A DNA stretch of 64,000 nt from Myxococcales bacterium (GTDB lineage Bacteria > Myxococcota > UBA727 > JABDBI01). Of this stretch, positions 8,447 through 19,002 are shown one piece after another (within the stretch, counting starts at the first letter, position 1; the number at the start of each line of letters is the position of its first letter). The notes under the pieces are model-generated. The model ran no database searches. It was not told the origin of the DNA and was given only the letters and a program-made list of their open reading frames with translations. Where the stretch lies: contig CP060221.1 of the NCBI GenBank assembly GCA_023898405.1, positions 868,001 to 932,000 of the forward strand. The letters are read 5' to 3'. The position numbers were made by a program, and so were the translations under genes.

Positions 8447-9834
8447 TGATCATTATCGACAACTATATTATAGCTTTGGTACTCTCCACTCCTCTCTTGG
8501 CGGCTATTTTTATTACCTTAACTCCTGCATCTGATATAGGCTCAAAGCGCGCTATGTCAAAATTTTTTTCTTCCATTGTATTTTTATTTACTCTTCGGTT
8601 AATCTACTTATTCATAAGTAACAAAACCCAAAACCAATACATACTATCCACCAATTTAAATCAAATAAATATAAGTTTTATTACTTCAATTAACAAAGAA
8701 AATATTTTTTTATTTTGCGCAATAGCTATCGCTCTCTTGGCGGACATGTTTTTATATGAATTCAATAACACAAAAACAAATATTCACCAATCTGCTCCAT
8801 TTTTACTAACTTTTATACTTTTTATATCATTAGCTCAAAAAGACATAAGAGTTGCTTTACCTATCATATCTGCAGCCAGTTTTATTATATTTTTCATAAT
8901 CGGCCATAGTTCCAAAAAACACCGTGGAGCAGCTATTTTTCAGACTGGCATCGTCATTTTTACATGTGATGCGCTTGCTCTAATACTCCTGCAATTAAAA
9001 TCCTCAACCACTGGCTCCAGTACGGTGTTTAATTTAATGCAAATAGCCATACTACTCCCTGGATTATCCAGAATCACACTTCCAATTTTTGCACCTTTTA
9101 TGAAAACACTCTTTTTAAATTTAGAGGCCTCGGAGGGACCTTTTATTTTGGCATTTCTTCATGTTGCCGGTTTTTTCATACTTTTTATTACTCGTAATGA
9201 GATCAACATTGACCCAAGCATACTATCTTTAATCATTAGTATTTTCTCTTCATTAGGAGCACTTTATTTATCATTTAATGTTATCTATGAAAAAAAGATA
9301 GGTATCATTCCATACTACTTTCTTACTCTCTACTCGTCTCTATCGGCATCAATAATATTTATCACAAAAAAAAATGAATCTTGGCATATATCAGCAGTTG
9401 TATTTTTACTTTCTATTATCATTTTTATGTATATCAGTAAAAAGGCCTCACTGACAGAACAGTACAATTTATTCAGAACTCAAAATTCAAGTGTTAGCGC
9501 ATCATGGTTTTTATCTTTATGTTTGCTGCTCGGACTGCCTGGCTTCGGTATAGGTGTTGTTACGTGGCCAGCACTTCGCGCTATTTATCAACACACTTTG
9601 AAGGCTACTGATTCTTGGAGCCAACTATGGCACGCCATTATTATTTCATGGGTAATAGCCCTTTCACTCTTTGCTTACGGTTTACTCATTAAAACAAAAA
9701 CGGGTGTACCAGTGATGACAGGCAATAAAGTTGTGCTCGTTAAAAAAACATTTTTTTTATCGCCATTCATAGTGGCAATAATTTCTTTGATAGTTCCTAT
9801 AGCAACGAACTATGTCTCCCAACAATTGAAATGA
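8443..9834 (+). CDS. nuoM: Diverged NuoM-like antiporter-type subunit
   Basis: 463 residues, mostly membrane helices, close to NuoM length (about 500). The segment AASFIIFFIIGHSSKKHRGA lines up with the NuoM helix 5 region, where the family has Trp-Glu (Glu144 in E. coli); here the Glu is absent. LSRITLPIFAPFMKTLFLNL matches the VKxPLxPFHTWLPDAH region, with the key Lys replaced by Arg and the WLPDAH motif gone; the later helix Lys (Lys265) is also not seen. LLLGLPGFG fits the conserved late GxPxxxGF loop. ATG 8443 overlaps the nuoL stop. Ends 26 nt before the nuoN-like gene. Confidence 0.72.
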   Translation: MMIIIDNYIIALVLSTPLLAAIFITLTPASDIGSKRAMSKFFSSIVFLFTLRLIYLFISNKTQNQYILSTNLNQINISFITSINKENIFLFCAIAIALLADMFLYEFNNTKTNIHQSAPFLLTFILFISLAQKDIRVALPIISAASFIIFFIIGHSSKKHRGAAIFQTGIVIFTCDALALILLQLKSSTTGSSTVFNLMQIAILLPGLSRITLPIFAPFMKTLFLNLEASEGPFILAFLHVAGFFILFITRNEINIDPSILSLIISIFSSLGALYLSFNVIYEKKIGIIPYYFLTLYSSLSASIIFITKKNESWHISAVVFLLSIIIFMYISKKASLTEQYNLFRTQNSSVSASWFLSLCLLLGLPGFGIGVVTWPALRAIYQHTLKATDSWSQLWHAIIISWVIALSLFAYGLLIKTKTGVPVMTGNKVVLVKKTFFLSPFIVAIISLIVPIATNYVSQQLK

Positions 9835-9860
9835 TAAAGTAAAGAGTTATTGAGGTTAAA

Positions 9861-11258
9861 ATGAATCAAACAAATATTAACATCATCATAGCAATCATGA
9901 TGGCTTCCTCATTTATTGTGTTAATTTTAGAAACAATAGGAAGCAAACAAAACCGCACTCAAATCGACGAAAAGACTCACATTATAACATTTTCAATTAT
10001 TTCGATTTTACTCTCTTTAACCATCGCAATCGCTGACTTATTATCACAGCCATTACTCAGCAAAAACCCACAAACATATTTGGATGAAATATCTATAATA
10101 TTCATTCTAATCAACTCTTTGATTGCTATTTACTTCACTCAAAAAACAATAACTAATAATCAGATGGATATTTTTTTTCTGATTATATCAGCGCTCACTA
10201 TATCCATAATAAATATTTCAACTGATTACTTAATTTTGAAACTCATAGCGAGCACAGGCTGGTTAATTATTATCGCCACTTTAGCTATTAAAACTACACC
10301 GGGAGGAAAAAAAGCTGAGATAGGGCTCAAAATTAGCTTCAATGCCATTTTGGTATTCTTAATGTTATGTTTTTCCCTCTATGCCTTTACCTATTCATCA
10401 CACATTACGGATATCTCGACATTGACCATCGCTAAAACTGGCAATACAAGCATGGGGATATTTGGCCTGAGCCTATTTTTCTTTTCAGCTCTTTGCCTGG
10501 CAGGGATACCACCCTTTTCTTTTGCCCACATCGACTGTGCTGATGGCAGTAATTTAAGCACAGCTTTTCTTTTTCTCAGCGGCGCTATTATACAGGGTGG
10601 TTCTCATCTAAAAGATGCATACGCCATTGTTCAGCGTTCAAACATGCTCAATGAAAAATTTCTTAACATGATCGGATTAATTTTAGCTGTCGGACTTCTT
10701 TTATCGTGGTTGCGTGCCCTTGATCAGAGCAAAATAAAACGAACCATCTGCTATATAGCAACGAGCATAGGACCCGTTTTTTACCTATCTCTAATTTTTG
10801 GATCCTCTGAATTACTTCCTCAATTATTTTTTGTGATAACTGCTTTTTCCTTCTTAACTTTATCTCTCTTTGTCTTGTTTGGCTCTTTGATTTACATAAA
10901 AGCTATTGAGCAGTATTGGCAGACTTGGGAAGATATTTCAGGCATTGGACGTAAAAATAAAATTCCAGCTCTTTATTTATTGATTGCACTCGCCTGCATA
11001 GCTGGTCTCCCCGGGACTATGGGATATTTCGTAAAATTATCTGTCATATCTCCCATGCAAGATAACATTTTATTTAGTGCAATTATTTTTATTTCTATTG
11101 CTTTTGGCGCTGCTTGTATAATGAGAATATTTGTGTTTCTTTTTTCTAAACAAGCTCTCAGAACTGAAAATTATAAAATTGAGCAGCATCCTCCGCTTTC
11201 TCTCATGATTTCTGCTTTGATACTTATAGCCTTAGGATTCTTTCCTTTTGTGCGCTAA
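9861..11258 (+). CDS. nuoN: Diverged NuoN-like antiporter-type subunit
   Basis: 465 residues, near the usual NuoN length (about 480). The late segment WEDISGIGRKNKIPALYLL followed by IAGLPGTMGYFVK is a good match to the NuoN LEDLxGLGRRxP...LAGIPPTAGFxGK signature. DQSKIKRTICYIATSIG matches the RQxDLKRxLAYSSIAH segment. KKAEIGLKISFNAILVF keeps one membrane Lys. The helix-5 Glu of the GLEL motif reads LIAS, and the PK motif near the helix-8 Lys reads AIIQG. TGAGG precedes ATG 9861. Last gene of the cluster, ending 21 nt from the convergent tamA stop. Confidence 0.8.
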   Translation: MNQTNINIIIAIMMASSFIVLILETIGSKQNRTQIDEKTHIITFSIISILLSLTIAIADLLSQPLLSKNPQTYLDEISIIFILINSLIAIYFTQKTITNNQMDIFFLIISALTISIINISTDYLILKLIASTGWLIIIATLAIKTTPGGKKAEIGLKISFNAILVFLMLCFSLYAFTYSSHITDISTLTIAKTGNTSMGIFGLSLFFFSALCLAGIPPFSFAHIDCADGSNLSTAFLFLSGAIIQGGSHLKDAYAIVQRSNMLNEKFLNMIGLILAVGLLLSWLRALDQSKIKRTICYIATSIGPVFYLSLIFGSSELLPQLFFVITAFSFLTLSLFVLFGSLIYIKAIEQYWQTWEDISGIGRKNKIPALYLLIALACIAGLPGTMGYFVKLSVISPMQDNILFSAIIFISIAFGAACIMRIFVFLFSKQALRTENYKIEQHPPLSLMISALILIALGFFPFVR

Positions 11259-11279
11259 GCTAAAAAAGCTAAGCCAGCC

Positions 11280-14200
11280 CTAAAAAGCATAACCAAACTG
11301 CACATGTACGCGCGATTCATTATGCAATGGAGAATACGCATAATCGAGGGAAATAGGGCCTACCGGCAAATTGTAACGCAACCCTGCCCCTACAGATAAT
11401 CCAAAACCCATTTTAGTTATTAATTGAGAAAAAGAATAATCTTGAGAACAACTGAGCCCTCGACAAGATAAAACCATTCCTTGATCGACAAATAAAGCGC
11501 CCGAAAAACTTCCTAAAATTTCTGGATTTGTAAGTGGAAAGCGCCATTCGATATTAGCAGTGTTGAGAAAATAGCCTCCAAAATTATCAGATGGAAGCCA
11601 GCTATGAACGGGGCTGATGGCTGCCTCTTTATAACCTCTAACCCTGCGATCTCCCCCCAGATTATCCATCGCCGACACCTCGGTTAACTCGTCCCAATTT
11701 TTAGTATTTGGCCTTACAAAGGCGCGCATTAAAGAGAATTGAAAAGCTAGCGTTGTAGATTTTAAGGGAACGTAAAATTTATTCTGTATTCCTAAATTGG
11801 TAAAAAATGGATCCCCAATAAAAGGACCTCCACTGATTTCAAAAAAACTATTCACATCAATTCCGCTATGAGGATCAGTGGCATTATCAAGTTTTATAAA
11901 TGAAAGCCCTGTTTTAAGCATCCCGCGAATTTTTCCAGGAGCCTTCAATACGTGTGTTAATCCATCGATAGATAAAAACCTTTCCTGCGCACTTAATCTC
12001 GGCACTAAATTATTGGGAAATTCCTGTTTCATGATGTGAGTTAAAGAATATCGCGTATAGGGCATCAAAAATGGAGTTGCTCGCCATTCAAGCGAGGTAA
12101 TCACTTTATTCTGCAAGCGCCTAGATGGTTTGGGACGCGAAGTTTTATCGTCATATACAATAACAGGTGCTTGCAAACTAAAGCGAAATGGACTTCCAAA
12201 CATAAAAGGCCAAATAAATTTATTGCTTAAGAAAGTTTGTCTGCCCCAAAATAAACCCAGACCTAAATTGGTATTTAATTTCAGCATCGAATAAAACAAA
12301 TTATTTTCTTCCAGCTCCAACTCAAGCGATAAAAGTTGATCAGTGCTAAACGATAGAGCCGCATCAAGAGTTAAAGATGGTTTTTGTGTCACATGCACAG
12401 CAAAGTAGGCATCTTCACTATTTTCTTGCCCAACCTTTATCTTTGCATCAATGTTTGAAAAACGATTGGATTCGCGCAATAGCGACATGCCTTTTTTTAG
12501 AGAAATGGAATCGTAACGAGCATTATTATTTTTTGCTTTAGGAAAAAGTCTTTTAATCACCTCTGTACTGATTGAGTTATTTCCAGATATAATTATGTTT
12601 TTAATATCTTGACGATGCATTTTTAATTTTGATTTTTTTCCCCATCGACTATCGTAAATATAAAATTTTAGCTCATACCCCTGCTCAGATTCACTCAAGG
12701 AACTAAACACTTTTGCATATAAGAAATCATTGTTGATATAAAAATTCGCTATTTTTTTTTCGTCACTTAAAATGCCATCTCGATCGAGCGCGCTTCCTTG
12801 ACACAAATTGTTTGGATTTATTTTTTTCTTGGCACTATTGCAATTGCGCAAAAATGGCAAAATTTCTTTATCTAATTCTTCTTCACCATTAATAACTTTT
12901 ATTTCACTAATAAATTCCCTTTTACCTGTAGCAATATTAAATACAACCTCGACCCCACCATCATCTAAGGATACCATCTCTATCTTGGCCTGAACGTTGC
13001 GAAAACCTTTTTCAGATAATTTTCTTTTGACATCTTCCAGCGCTTTATTGATTTTATTGTATGAAAGTCTGCCGGGTTTCAAGAACCCTCTTGTTTCCAT
13101 AAGATCACTCAGCTCATTTTTTTCTATGTATTTTACAAATTTTTCAGGCATGATTCGAAATGATTTTACATAATATGAACTGCCAGGATAAATATCAAAA
13201 TAAACAATAATATTTTTGGGGTTTTGCACGTGATATGAAGCGACTACTTCAGCATTTGTATAGCCCTTACTTACGAGATACTCTTTCATAAGTTGAGCTG
13301 ACTCTGCTACTTCATCTTCGGTAATATTTTTACTTTCAACGAAACTAATTCTTTTTTCTAATTCTTCTTTAATAATCACCTGATCGAAGGGTAGAGGTTC
13401 ATCCAATGCGCGAACAGCCCTGGACAACTGCTCGACAGCAAAAAATGATCCAAAAAAGCGAGCAAATGCAGATCGGCTCACCATATCCCCTTCGCGTATA
13501 GTTATAACGCTACGAACCTTTGGACCTTTTTCAATACGAACATGCAAATCAACACAAAAAGGCTCATCACTATGAAGTTTAGAATTTCTGCAGTGTTTCG
13601 GAGTAAGAGGAGCGCTTGGATCAAGCCAGCGGTGAGATAAACTTACCTGCGCTTGAATATACCCTAGTTTCGCTAAACGATCCTGAAGCTTGTTAAGAGC
13701 TGCCCGCTCGAGTTCTCGAGAATAGCAGCTCAATGTTCCATAGGAAAAAACTTGAAATAAACGATTGAAGGCAAGACACATGCGTTGAAAAGTTTTCCTG
13801 ACACTTCGAGAGCTTACGGGACTGTTTCCCTCAAGATACACTTCATTAACACGCGCAAAAACTCCTCCATCGATCCCAATTTTAATAAGCACCGCCAAGT
13901 CATTTGGTATCTTTTGCAAAGAAGTCGTGACTTTTGCCCAGTAATAACCGTTTTTACGCAAAAAAGTCTCGACTCTCGATTTAGTTATTTTCAGCATCTC
14001 GGAGTTTGATTCAGAGCTTGAAGTAACAAGCTGCCCAATTTGTACGGGCAACTTTCGCTTCAATTCGTTTTCCAGTAACCCCAAGGGAAGATTGTTGATT
14101 ACTATATCTCTTATGGAATATTTGGCTTTAACGTAACAATGTAAATGGCTTTTTTTATGGCCTTTTAATTGGCAGTCCACATAAGAAACAAACTTAAGCC

Positions 14201-14405
14201 CTGCAATAAATTCGCTAGCAGAAAGAGCAGTTGTTTCGTCGGCATTTAGTCCTCGATATCGCTCAAGATATTTTTCAAGGCTATCAATTAATTTTTTGGA
14301 AACATGCTTAGTGGTGCCAAGAGAAATCTTTTCGATGCTTTGAGCAAAAGCATTAGCGCACAAAAAAGCAAGCAGCAAAAATATAGTAATAAAACGCATC
14401 ATCAT
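11280..14405 (-). CDS. tamA: Omp85 family outer membrane assembly protein, TamA-like
   Basis: Outer membrane beta-barrel of the Omp85 family that, with TamB, moves lipids or barrel proteins between the membranes. A signal peptide opens it (MMMRFITIFLLLAFLCANAFA). Several POTRA-like repeats of about 80 residues fill the first 600 residues, and the last 400 form the barrel, with the lid-loop VRGYKEA near residue 930 and a C-terminal aromatic end (VQFGYAF). At 1041 residues it is far longer than E. coli TamA (about 577) and longer than BamA (about 810), from extra POTRA-like material. Its start overlaps the tamB stop (ATGA). A BamA paralogue is possible; tight coupling to tamB favours TamA. Confidence 0.85.
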   Translation of the reverse strand: MMMRFITIFLLLAFLCANAFAQSIEKISLGTTKHVSKKLIDSLEKYLERYRGLNADETTALSASEFIAGLKFVSYVDCQLKGHKKSHLHCYVKAKYSIRDIVINNLPLGLLENELKRKLPVQIGQLVTSSSESNSEMLKITKSRVETFLRKNGYYWAKVTTSLQKIPNDLAVLIKIGIDGGVFARVNEVYLEGNSPVSSRSVRKTFQRMCLAFNRLFQVFSYGTLSCYSRELERAALNKLQDRLAKLGYIQAQVSLSHRWLDPSAPLTPKHCRNSKLHSDEPFCVDLHVRIEKGPKVRSVITIREGDMVSRSAFARFFGSFFAVEQLSRAVRALDEPLPFDQVIIKEELEKRISFVESKNITEDEVAESAQLMKEYLVSKGYTNAEVVASYHVQNPKNIIVYFDIYPGSSYYVKSFRIMPEKFVKYIEKNELSDLMETRGFLKPGRLSYNKINKALEDVKRKLSEKGFRNVQAKIEMVSLDDGGVEVVFNIATGKREFISEIKVINGEEELDKEILPFLRNCNSAKKKINPNNLCQGSALDRDGILSDEKKIANFYINNDFLYAKVFSSLSESEQGYELKFYIYDSRWGKKSKLKMHRQDIKNIIISGNNSISTEVIKRLFPKAKNNNARYDSISLKKGMSLLRESNRFSNIDAKIKVGQENSEDAYFAVHVTQKPSLTLDAALSFSTDQLLSLELELEENNLFYSMLKLNTNLGLGLFWGRQTFLSNKFIWPFMFGSPFRFSLQAPVIVYDDKTSRPKPSRRLQNKVITSLEWRATPFLMPYTRYSLTHIMKQEFPNNLVPRLSAQERFLSIDGLTHVLKAPGKIRGMLKTGLSFIKLDNATDPHSGIDVNSFFEISGGPFIGDPFFTNLGIQNKFYVPLKSTTLAFQFSLMRAFVRPNTKNWDELTEVSAMDNLGGDRRVRGYKEAAISPVHSWLPSDNFGGYFLNTANIEWRFPLTNPEILGSFSGALFVDQGMVLSCRGLSCSQDYSFSQLITKMGFGLSVGAGLRYNLPVGPISLDYAYSPLHNESRVHVQFGYAF

Positions 14406-17400
14406 TGGGAAAATATCCGATAGCTTAGGCGTAGTTTTGCTCTTGGTTCCAATGTACCGTCAACATAACGACTTGCTCCAAAGGAACTTTCTAAATAAAG
14501 GGGTCCTAAAGCTCCATGATCAAGCAACAACAATTTTAATTTTAAATCCCTAAATGGATAATTTCCAAACAAAGATAATTTATCTTCCCCTGCAGCAAGA
14601 ATGTCTTCGCTCAAAAACATATAGACACCCTGAATTTCAATCCGCGAACCAAGCTCCCAATTGAGTCTTAAAGTGAGGCCTCCCGGTTCGAGCACCGAAC
14701 CAAATCGAATTTTTGTCTGTGTCCCTCCCTCTAAAAGATTTTGTAACTCATTGGTGAGAGGTCTTAAAAATACTTCTCCCGAAAATGCCACCACGGCATT
14801 CTTGGCATTCTGCGGAAACGTATCATTGTTTTCTCCTCCTATACCTCGAGGCATCATTAACATCAAAAATATTTTTGACTGGTTAAGATGCAGATCACCA
14901 TTAATGGGTTTTAACTCCAAATCAAGACGATCGAGATTGCCTTTTAAAGCAAGTTCGATAGTGGTGTCTTGCGAAAGTTCAGGATAAGAATCCTTTTCAA
15001 ACTCTTGCATTGAAGAAATTATTATTTTTGGATCAAACGAACGTTGAGTCAGTTCATCGAGCTCTATTCTGCTTTCACCCAAATCAAATGTTGCAGCAGG
15101 AAAATTTACAGCCCCTTCGCTTACAGAAAGTCCACCTGTAAATTTTGAGTGGCTTATTGGTCCATTGACTTTTAATTGCCCAGTTAAAAGTGTTTCAATA
15201 TCGATGTTAAGCATTCTCATTGATGCTCTAAATTGTCTTACAGCAATTTCTAGATTTAGATTTAAATCTATGGCACCAAAAATATTTTGCAAATCTTTAT
15301 TTGGGCCCTCAGAAGCCTGAATAACAAAGTTTCGTAAATCAAATTGCTTATGAGCTGATCCATCGATAAGAGTAATCTTTCCAGAGAGTACAGAAGCTTT
15401 ATCTTGTAGTTTTACCGTGTCTAAATTAAAATCAGTCTCAATAAAATTATTTTTATCCCTTAAAATAATATTGCTTCCCTCAATTTTCACATCAAAGGTT
15501 GTAAGCTCTTCCATACCGTGTATTTTATATTGTTTTTTAATTTCTCCATCGAGGTCAAGCCTACCGTCTCCAACTCCTATTTTAAATTTTTCAAAACTCG
15601 TACTAAAAGAATGAGGAGAATTTTTTCTAAAGCTTACCTTCCCTCTCTTAAATTCAACGAACTCAATCCATTTTTTAAATGAAAGCATTGCCCCTTGCTC
15701 TGGTTCACACATACCCTCGAGTATTGGTGAGTCAAACGAACCAGATATATTCAAATCTCCTAACGCTAAGCCTTCTCCTCTTTGAACAATGGGCACAATA
15801 AATTTGGAAAGCACTAATGGGATGGCCCCATTTATTTTGATATCTAAATTATTATTTTTTGCAGAACCGCTTATTTTCATTTTTCCAGGAGAAAATAAAA
15901 ATTCAGCCTGGCTATTTAAGCTAATTTCTTTATTTTTTAATTTCACACTCACGGGATTAACCAATTTTATGCCATTAATATTTGGTAATCCCGCATTCAA
16001 ACTCGCAAGGTATAATTTAAAATCGTACAACATATCCTGATTAAACTTTTTAGTCAGCCTTCCTTGTATACTTGCTTCGGCGCCTACAACAGCTAATTCA
16101 TCATTTAAAACTGGAATAATATTTTCTAGGTGATCGTGACGGACAGCCCCACTCAATTCAACAGAAAGCCCTTTCTGATTCAACTTTCCCTTGGCCTGCG
16201 CCAAAATTCCTGACTCAAAGTCACACCCCTTACTCAATGAACTCTGCGTCCATGGTGCACAAAGTTCCACTTGAAGCTTTTCATTATCAAGATTGGCATT
16301 TATGGTTGCAATCCCATATTTTTTATTGATAAATATTTGAGCGTTGCGTTTTCTCGGATCAAAAAAGCCATAGTCAAAAATTTCTATTTGAGCATCGACC
16401 TTAGGTGACAACAATTGTCCATGAGCAGTCAGTTTTGCAGAAGCTTTTCCTTTAATTCCTATTTGAAATTTATTCGGCCAAATATCCGAGCTATCCAACT
16501 CAAAATTTTTAAAACTCAAAGTAGAATTTATACTTTTTCGATTAAGAGCGACCGCTGTTCTGATTGTGGTTTGAGCATTATTATTTTGCAAAATCGATGA
16601 TAGGGATAAAACCATGTCCTCATCATCAATTCCATCGTTAAGTCTTTCTTTCTGTAAGCTGAGGGTCAAAGGTCCAAAACCCAATTTTTGATCGGCTACA
16701 ACAATATTTTTGCCATGCATTTTAGCTAAAATACGAGGAGAAAGCCAGCTTCCGCCGATGCTAATAGCTCCTCTCACTATGCCTTCAACCTTCGCGTATC
16801 TACTAAGCAATGGCGCTATAGCTAGATCTGAAAGAACAAGTGAACCTGATATTTTTTTGTCTGATAGGCCAAATACTATTTTTTTTCCATCAATAGTGCC
16901 TGCATCCAACTGCGAAAAAAGCTCAGGGATTTCTAGCTTATTATCCTGAAATATTCCTTCGAGATTTATTGTCCTAATATTTATCCCATAAAAACTTAGT
17001 TTTTGTGCTTGAAGAAAAAATTGCGCTGCTACTTTTTCAAGCGAACCTGATAAATTGAGCTGTATGTTAAGCAAACCGCTTAGATCAAGATCAGTTAATC
17101 GCGAGACAGCCAATGCGCTATCGATATTTGATATTTTCAAAGAACTTTTTACAATTCTTTCTTTGAATATGTTTTGAATCGACGCACTGCCAAAAACTTT
17201 TCCCTGATAAAGTTGTGCGGAAATATTTTCTAAAAACAAATTATTTTTAGCAATTTTAATTTCGGATTTTATTGAATCAATTTTTATTTTTTTATAATCG
17301 ATATTTTTTGCTTCAATTTTAGCCTGCCCATCAATATTTTTTTCTTGCCAGTTAATTTTTCCACTTGAAGAAAGGTCCTCACCTTGCATATCATCAGGCA

Positions 17401-18862
17401 ACCATTGATTTACATAAAATTTAGGATCTCTCCATTTTAGTTCATAAGACAACCAACCATTTTTCATAGTTGACGCAAGCTCGCCTTTAGCTTGAACCTT
17501 ACTACCCTTGCTGTCATTGAAATTAAGCTCTTTAAAAGATATTTTTCCTGATGCATCTGTTATCAAAGAAACAAAAAAATTAGTTTCTCCAGCTAACCGC
17601 GCTTTATCAAGGCGTATATTTTTAAGGTTTCCCCTGCTCAAAATTTTGATGGGTGAGGTCTTATAGTCCAGTTGTCCCTCTATAGTTGTCTGGGCATCTA
17701 CTTCCCCACTCGAAGCCATTTTTAGAGATAAAAATTTTATAAGATCTTTGCTGTTTATATTTTCTTGTTTCGATTTAAAGAAAAAATTATCTTTATCAAT
17801 ATCTACTACCCCCTGGGCACTTAATTTTCCGCGTTCACCAACACTAAAAACTGAGTTCTCCACCTTCACCCGATGCTCATTTATCTCACACTTGGCTGTG
17901 CCACGAGCAATCTTTACTCCATTGATTTGAGTATTACCCAAATGACTATCTACTTTAAACTCAGGCTTTTCCAACGGACCACTCATGATGACGTTGGCAG
18001 TAAAAGATGGCGTTACGAAAGGTAGTCTTTTTAAACCTTGAGGATAGGTATTTTGGGGAGCATCAAGCTTAGCATTGATTTCATAGTGATCCTTATCTAT
18101 GAATACAGTTCCATTGGCTGTTAATGAAGCCTTTTCATACAATGCATTGAGATATTTTGTTGAAACTTTTTCATCGGAAATAAATAGCTCGCGCGAAACA
18201 AGTTGGCTTATAGGAAGATCCATTCCTGCCACATGAATTCCACCACGCTCTATACGAGCTTCGGAAATATTTACTCCGAAAGGCCCTTTTTCCACCCAGA
18301 AATTTCCTTCAGCACTTATGCCTTGGGCAAAAATCTTTAAGCCCACATCGTGCTCCATTTCATAACTGCCATTTTGCACACGAACATGTTTAATTGTCAC
18401 ACGAATTCTTGAACTTGTGTCCTGTGCATTTGTTTTTATTTTTGGATCAGGATCCTCAAAGATACGGACGACATTATGAACCCTCTTGTTGATGGTATAG
18501 TTAAAAAATGGTGCTTCAATAAATGCATCAGTAACAACAATATTATTTGTCATCAAAGATAGTAATGAAATTTTAAGTTCCGCATGTTTACCATACAAAA
18601 CTCTTTTCCCTTTATCATCGAGTACTTCCACATCATCCATAGTCACACGATTGGGAAAATAAAACTTCATATTTTTTGCATGCAGTGAACCAATAATATC
18701 TTTATTAATTTTTTCGAAAATTTCATCTGATAGATGAATAGAAAAAAATTTTTTTAATTCTTCTTTAAATGAAAATGCATAAATATTTGAAGCAAATATT
18801 ATAAAAGCTAAAAAATAAATATTTATTGTTCGTTTCCAATTCATGGGTTCTATTTTGCACAT
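14402..18862 (-). CDS. tamB: TamB-like inter-membrane translocation/lipid transport protein
   Basis: A 1486-residue AsmA-like/DUF490 protein that bridges inner and outer membranes with a long beta groove. The N terminus has a single anchor or signal helix (INIYFLAFIIFASNIYA), followed by long repetitive beta-rich sequence. The conserved C-terminal TamB domain is clear: RLNWELGSRIEIQGVY, ILAAGEDKLSLFGNYPFRDL, and a terminal beta-strand ending in RLSYRIFSQ. The longest frame begins with TTG at 18880; ATG 18862 is chosen, and ATG 18844 (MNWKRT) is an equal alternative, as neither has a strong ribosome site. Overlaps tamA by 4 nt, so the pair is translationally coupled. Confidence 0.92.
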   Translation of the reverse strand: MCKIEPMNWKRTINIYFLAFIIFASNIYAFSFKEELKKFFSIHLSDEIFEKINKDIIGSLHAKNMKFYFPNRVTMDDVEVLDDKGKRVLYGKHAELKISLLSLMTNNIVVTDAFIEAPFFNYTINKRVHNVVRIFEDPDPKIKTNAQDTSSRIRVTIKHVRVQNGSYEMEHDVGLKIFAQGISAEGNFWVEKGPFGVNISEARIERGGIHVAGMDLPISQLVSRELFISDEKVSTKYLNALYEKASLTANGTVFIDKDHYEINAKLDAPQNTYPQGLKRLPFVTPSFTANVIMSGPLEKPEFKVDSHLGNTQINGVKIARGTAKCEINEHRVKVENSVFSVGERGKLSAQGVVDIDKDNFFFKSKQENINSKDLIKFLSLKMASSGEVDAQTTIEGQLDYKTSPIKILSRGNLKNIRLDKARLAGETNFFVSLITDASGKISFKELNFNDSKGSKVQAKGELASTMKNGWLSYELKWRDPKFYVNQWLPDDMQGEDLSSSGKINWQEKNIDGQAKIEAKNIDYKKIKIDSIKSEIKIAKNNLFLENISAQLYQGKVFGSASIQNIFKERIVKSSLKISNIDSALAVSRLTDLDLSGLLNIQLNLSGSLEKVAAQFFLQAQKLSFYGINIRTINLEGIFQDNKLEIPELFSQLDAGTIDGKKIVFGLSDKKISGSLVLSDLAIAPLLSRYAKVEGIVRGAISIGGSWLSPRILAKMHGKNIVVADQKLGFGPLTLSLQKERLNDGIDDEDMVLSLSSILQNNNAQTTIRTAVALNRKSINSTLSFKNFELDSSDIWPNKFQIGIKGKASAKLTAHGQLLSPKVDAQIEIFDYGFFDPRKRNAQIFINKKYGIATINANLDNEKLQVELCAPWTQSSLSKGCDFESGILAQAKGKLNQKGLSVELSGAVRHDHLENIIPVLNDELAVVGAEASIQGRLTKKFNQDMLYDFKLYLASLNAGLPNINGIKLVNPVSVKLKNKEISLNSQAEFLFSPGKMKISGSAKNNNLDIKINGAIPLVLSKFIVPIVQRGEGLALGDLNISGSFDSPILEGMCEPEQGAMLSFKKWIEFVEFKRGKVSFRKNSPHSFSTSFEKFKIGVGDGRLDLDGEIKKQYKIHGMEELTTFDVKIEGSNIILRDKNNFIETDFNLDTVKLQDKASVLSGKITLIDGSAHKQFDLRNFVIQASEGPNKDLQNIFGAIDLNLNLEIAVRQFRASMRMLNIDIETLLTGQLKVNGPISHSKFTGGLSVSEGAVNFPAATFDLGESRIELDELTQRSFDPKIIISSMQEFEKDSYPELSQDTTIELALKGNLDRLDLELKPINGDLHLNQSKIFLMLMMPRGIGGENNDTFPQNAKNAVVAFSGEVFLRPLTNELQNLLEGGTQTKIRFGSVLEPGGLTLRLNWELGSRIEIQGVYMFLSEDILAAGEDKLSLFGNYPFRDLKLKLLLLDHGALGPLYLESSFGASRYVDGTLEPRAKLRLSYRIFSQ

Positions 18863-19002
18863 GGTGTCGCCAATAAACAAGCACAGATAGCGTGTTTTTA
18901 CAGACCCTACATTAAAACTACCTGATTCTTGCTTAGCAACTCATATAGAATTACTATTCCAAAGGGTGATTAGATATTTCACGTAAATAAGGGGCATTAG
19001 AA

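Noticed and set aside
6422..11258. Mrp/Mnh sodium-proton antiporter operon
   Set aside because: The gene order J-K-L-M-N and the NuoK and NuoN end motifs fit complex I better; there are no MrpE, F or G genes.
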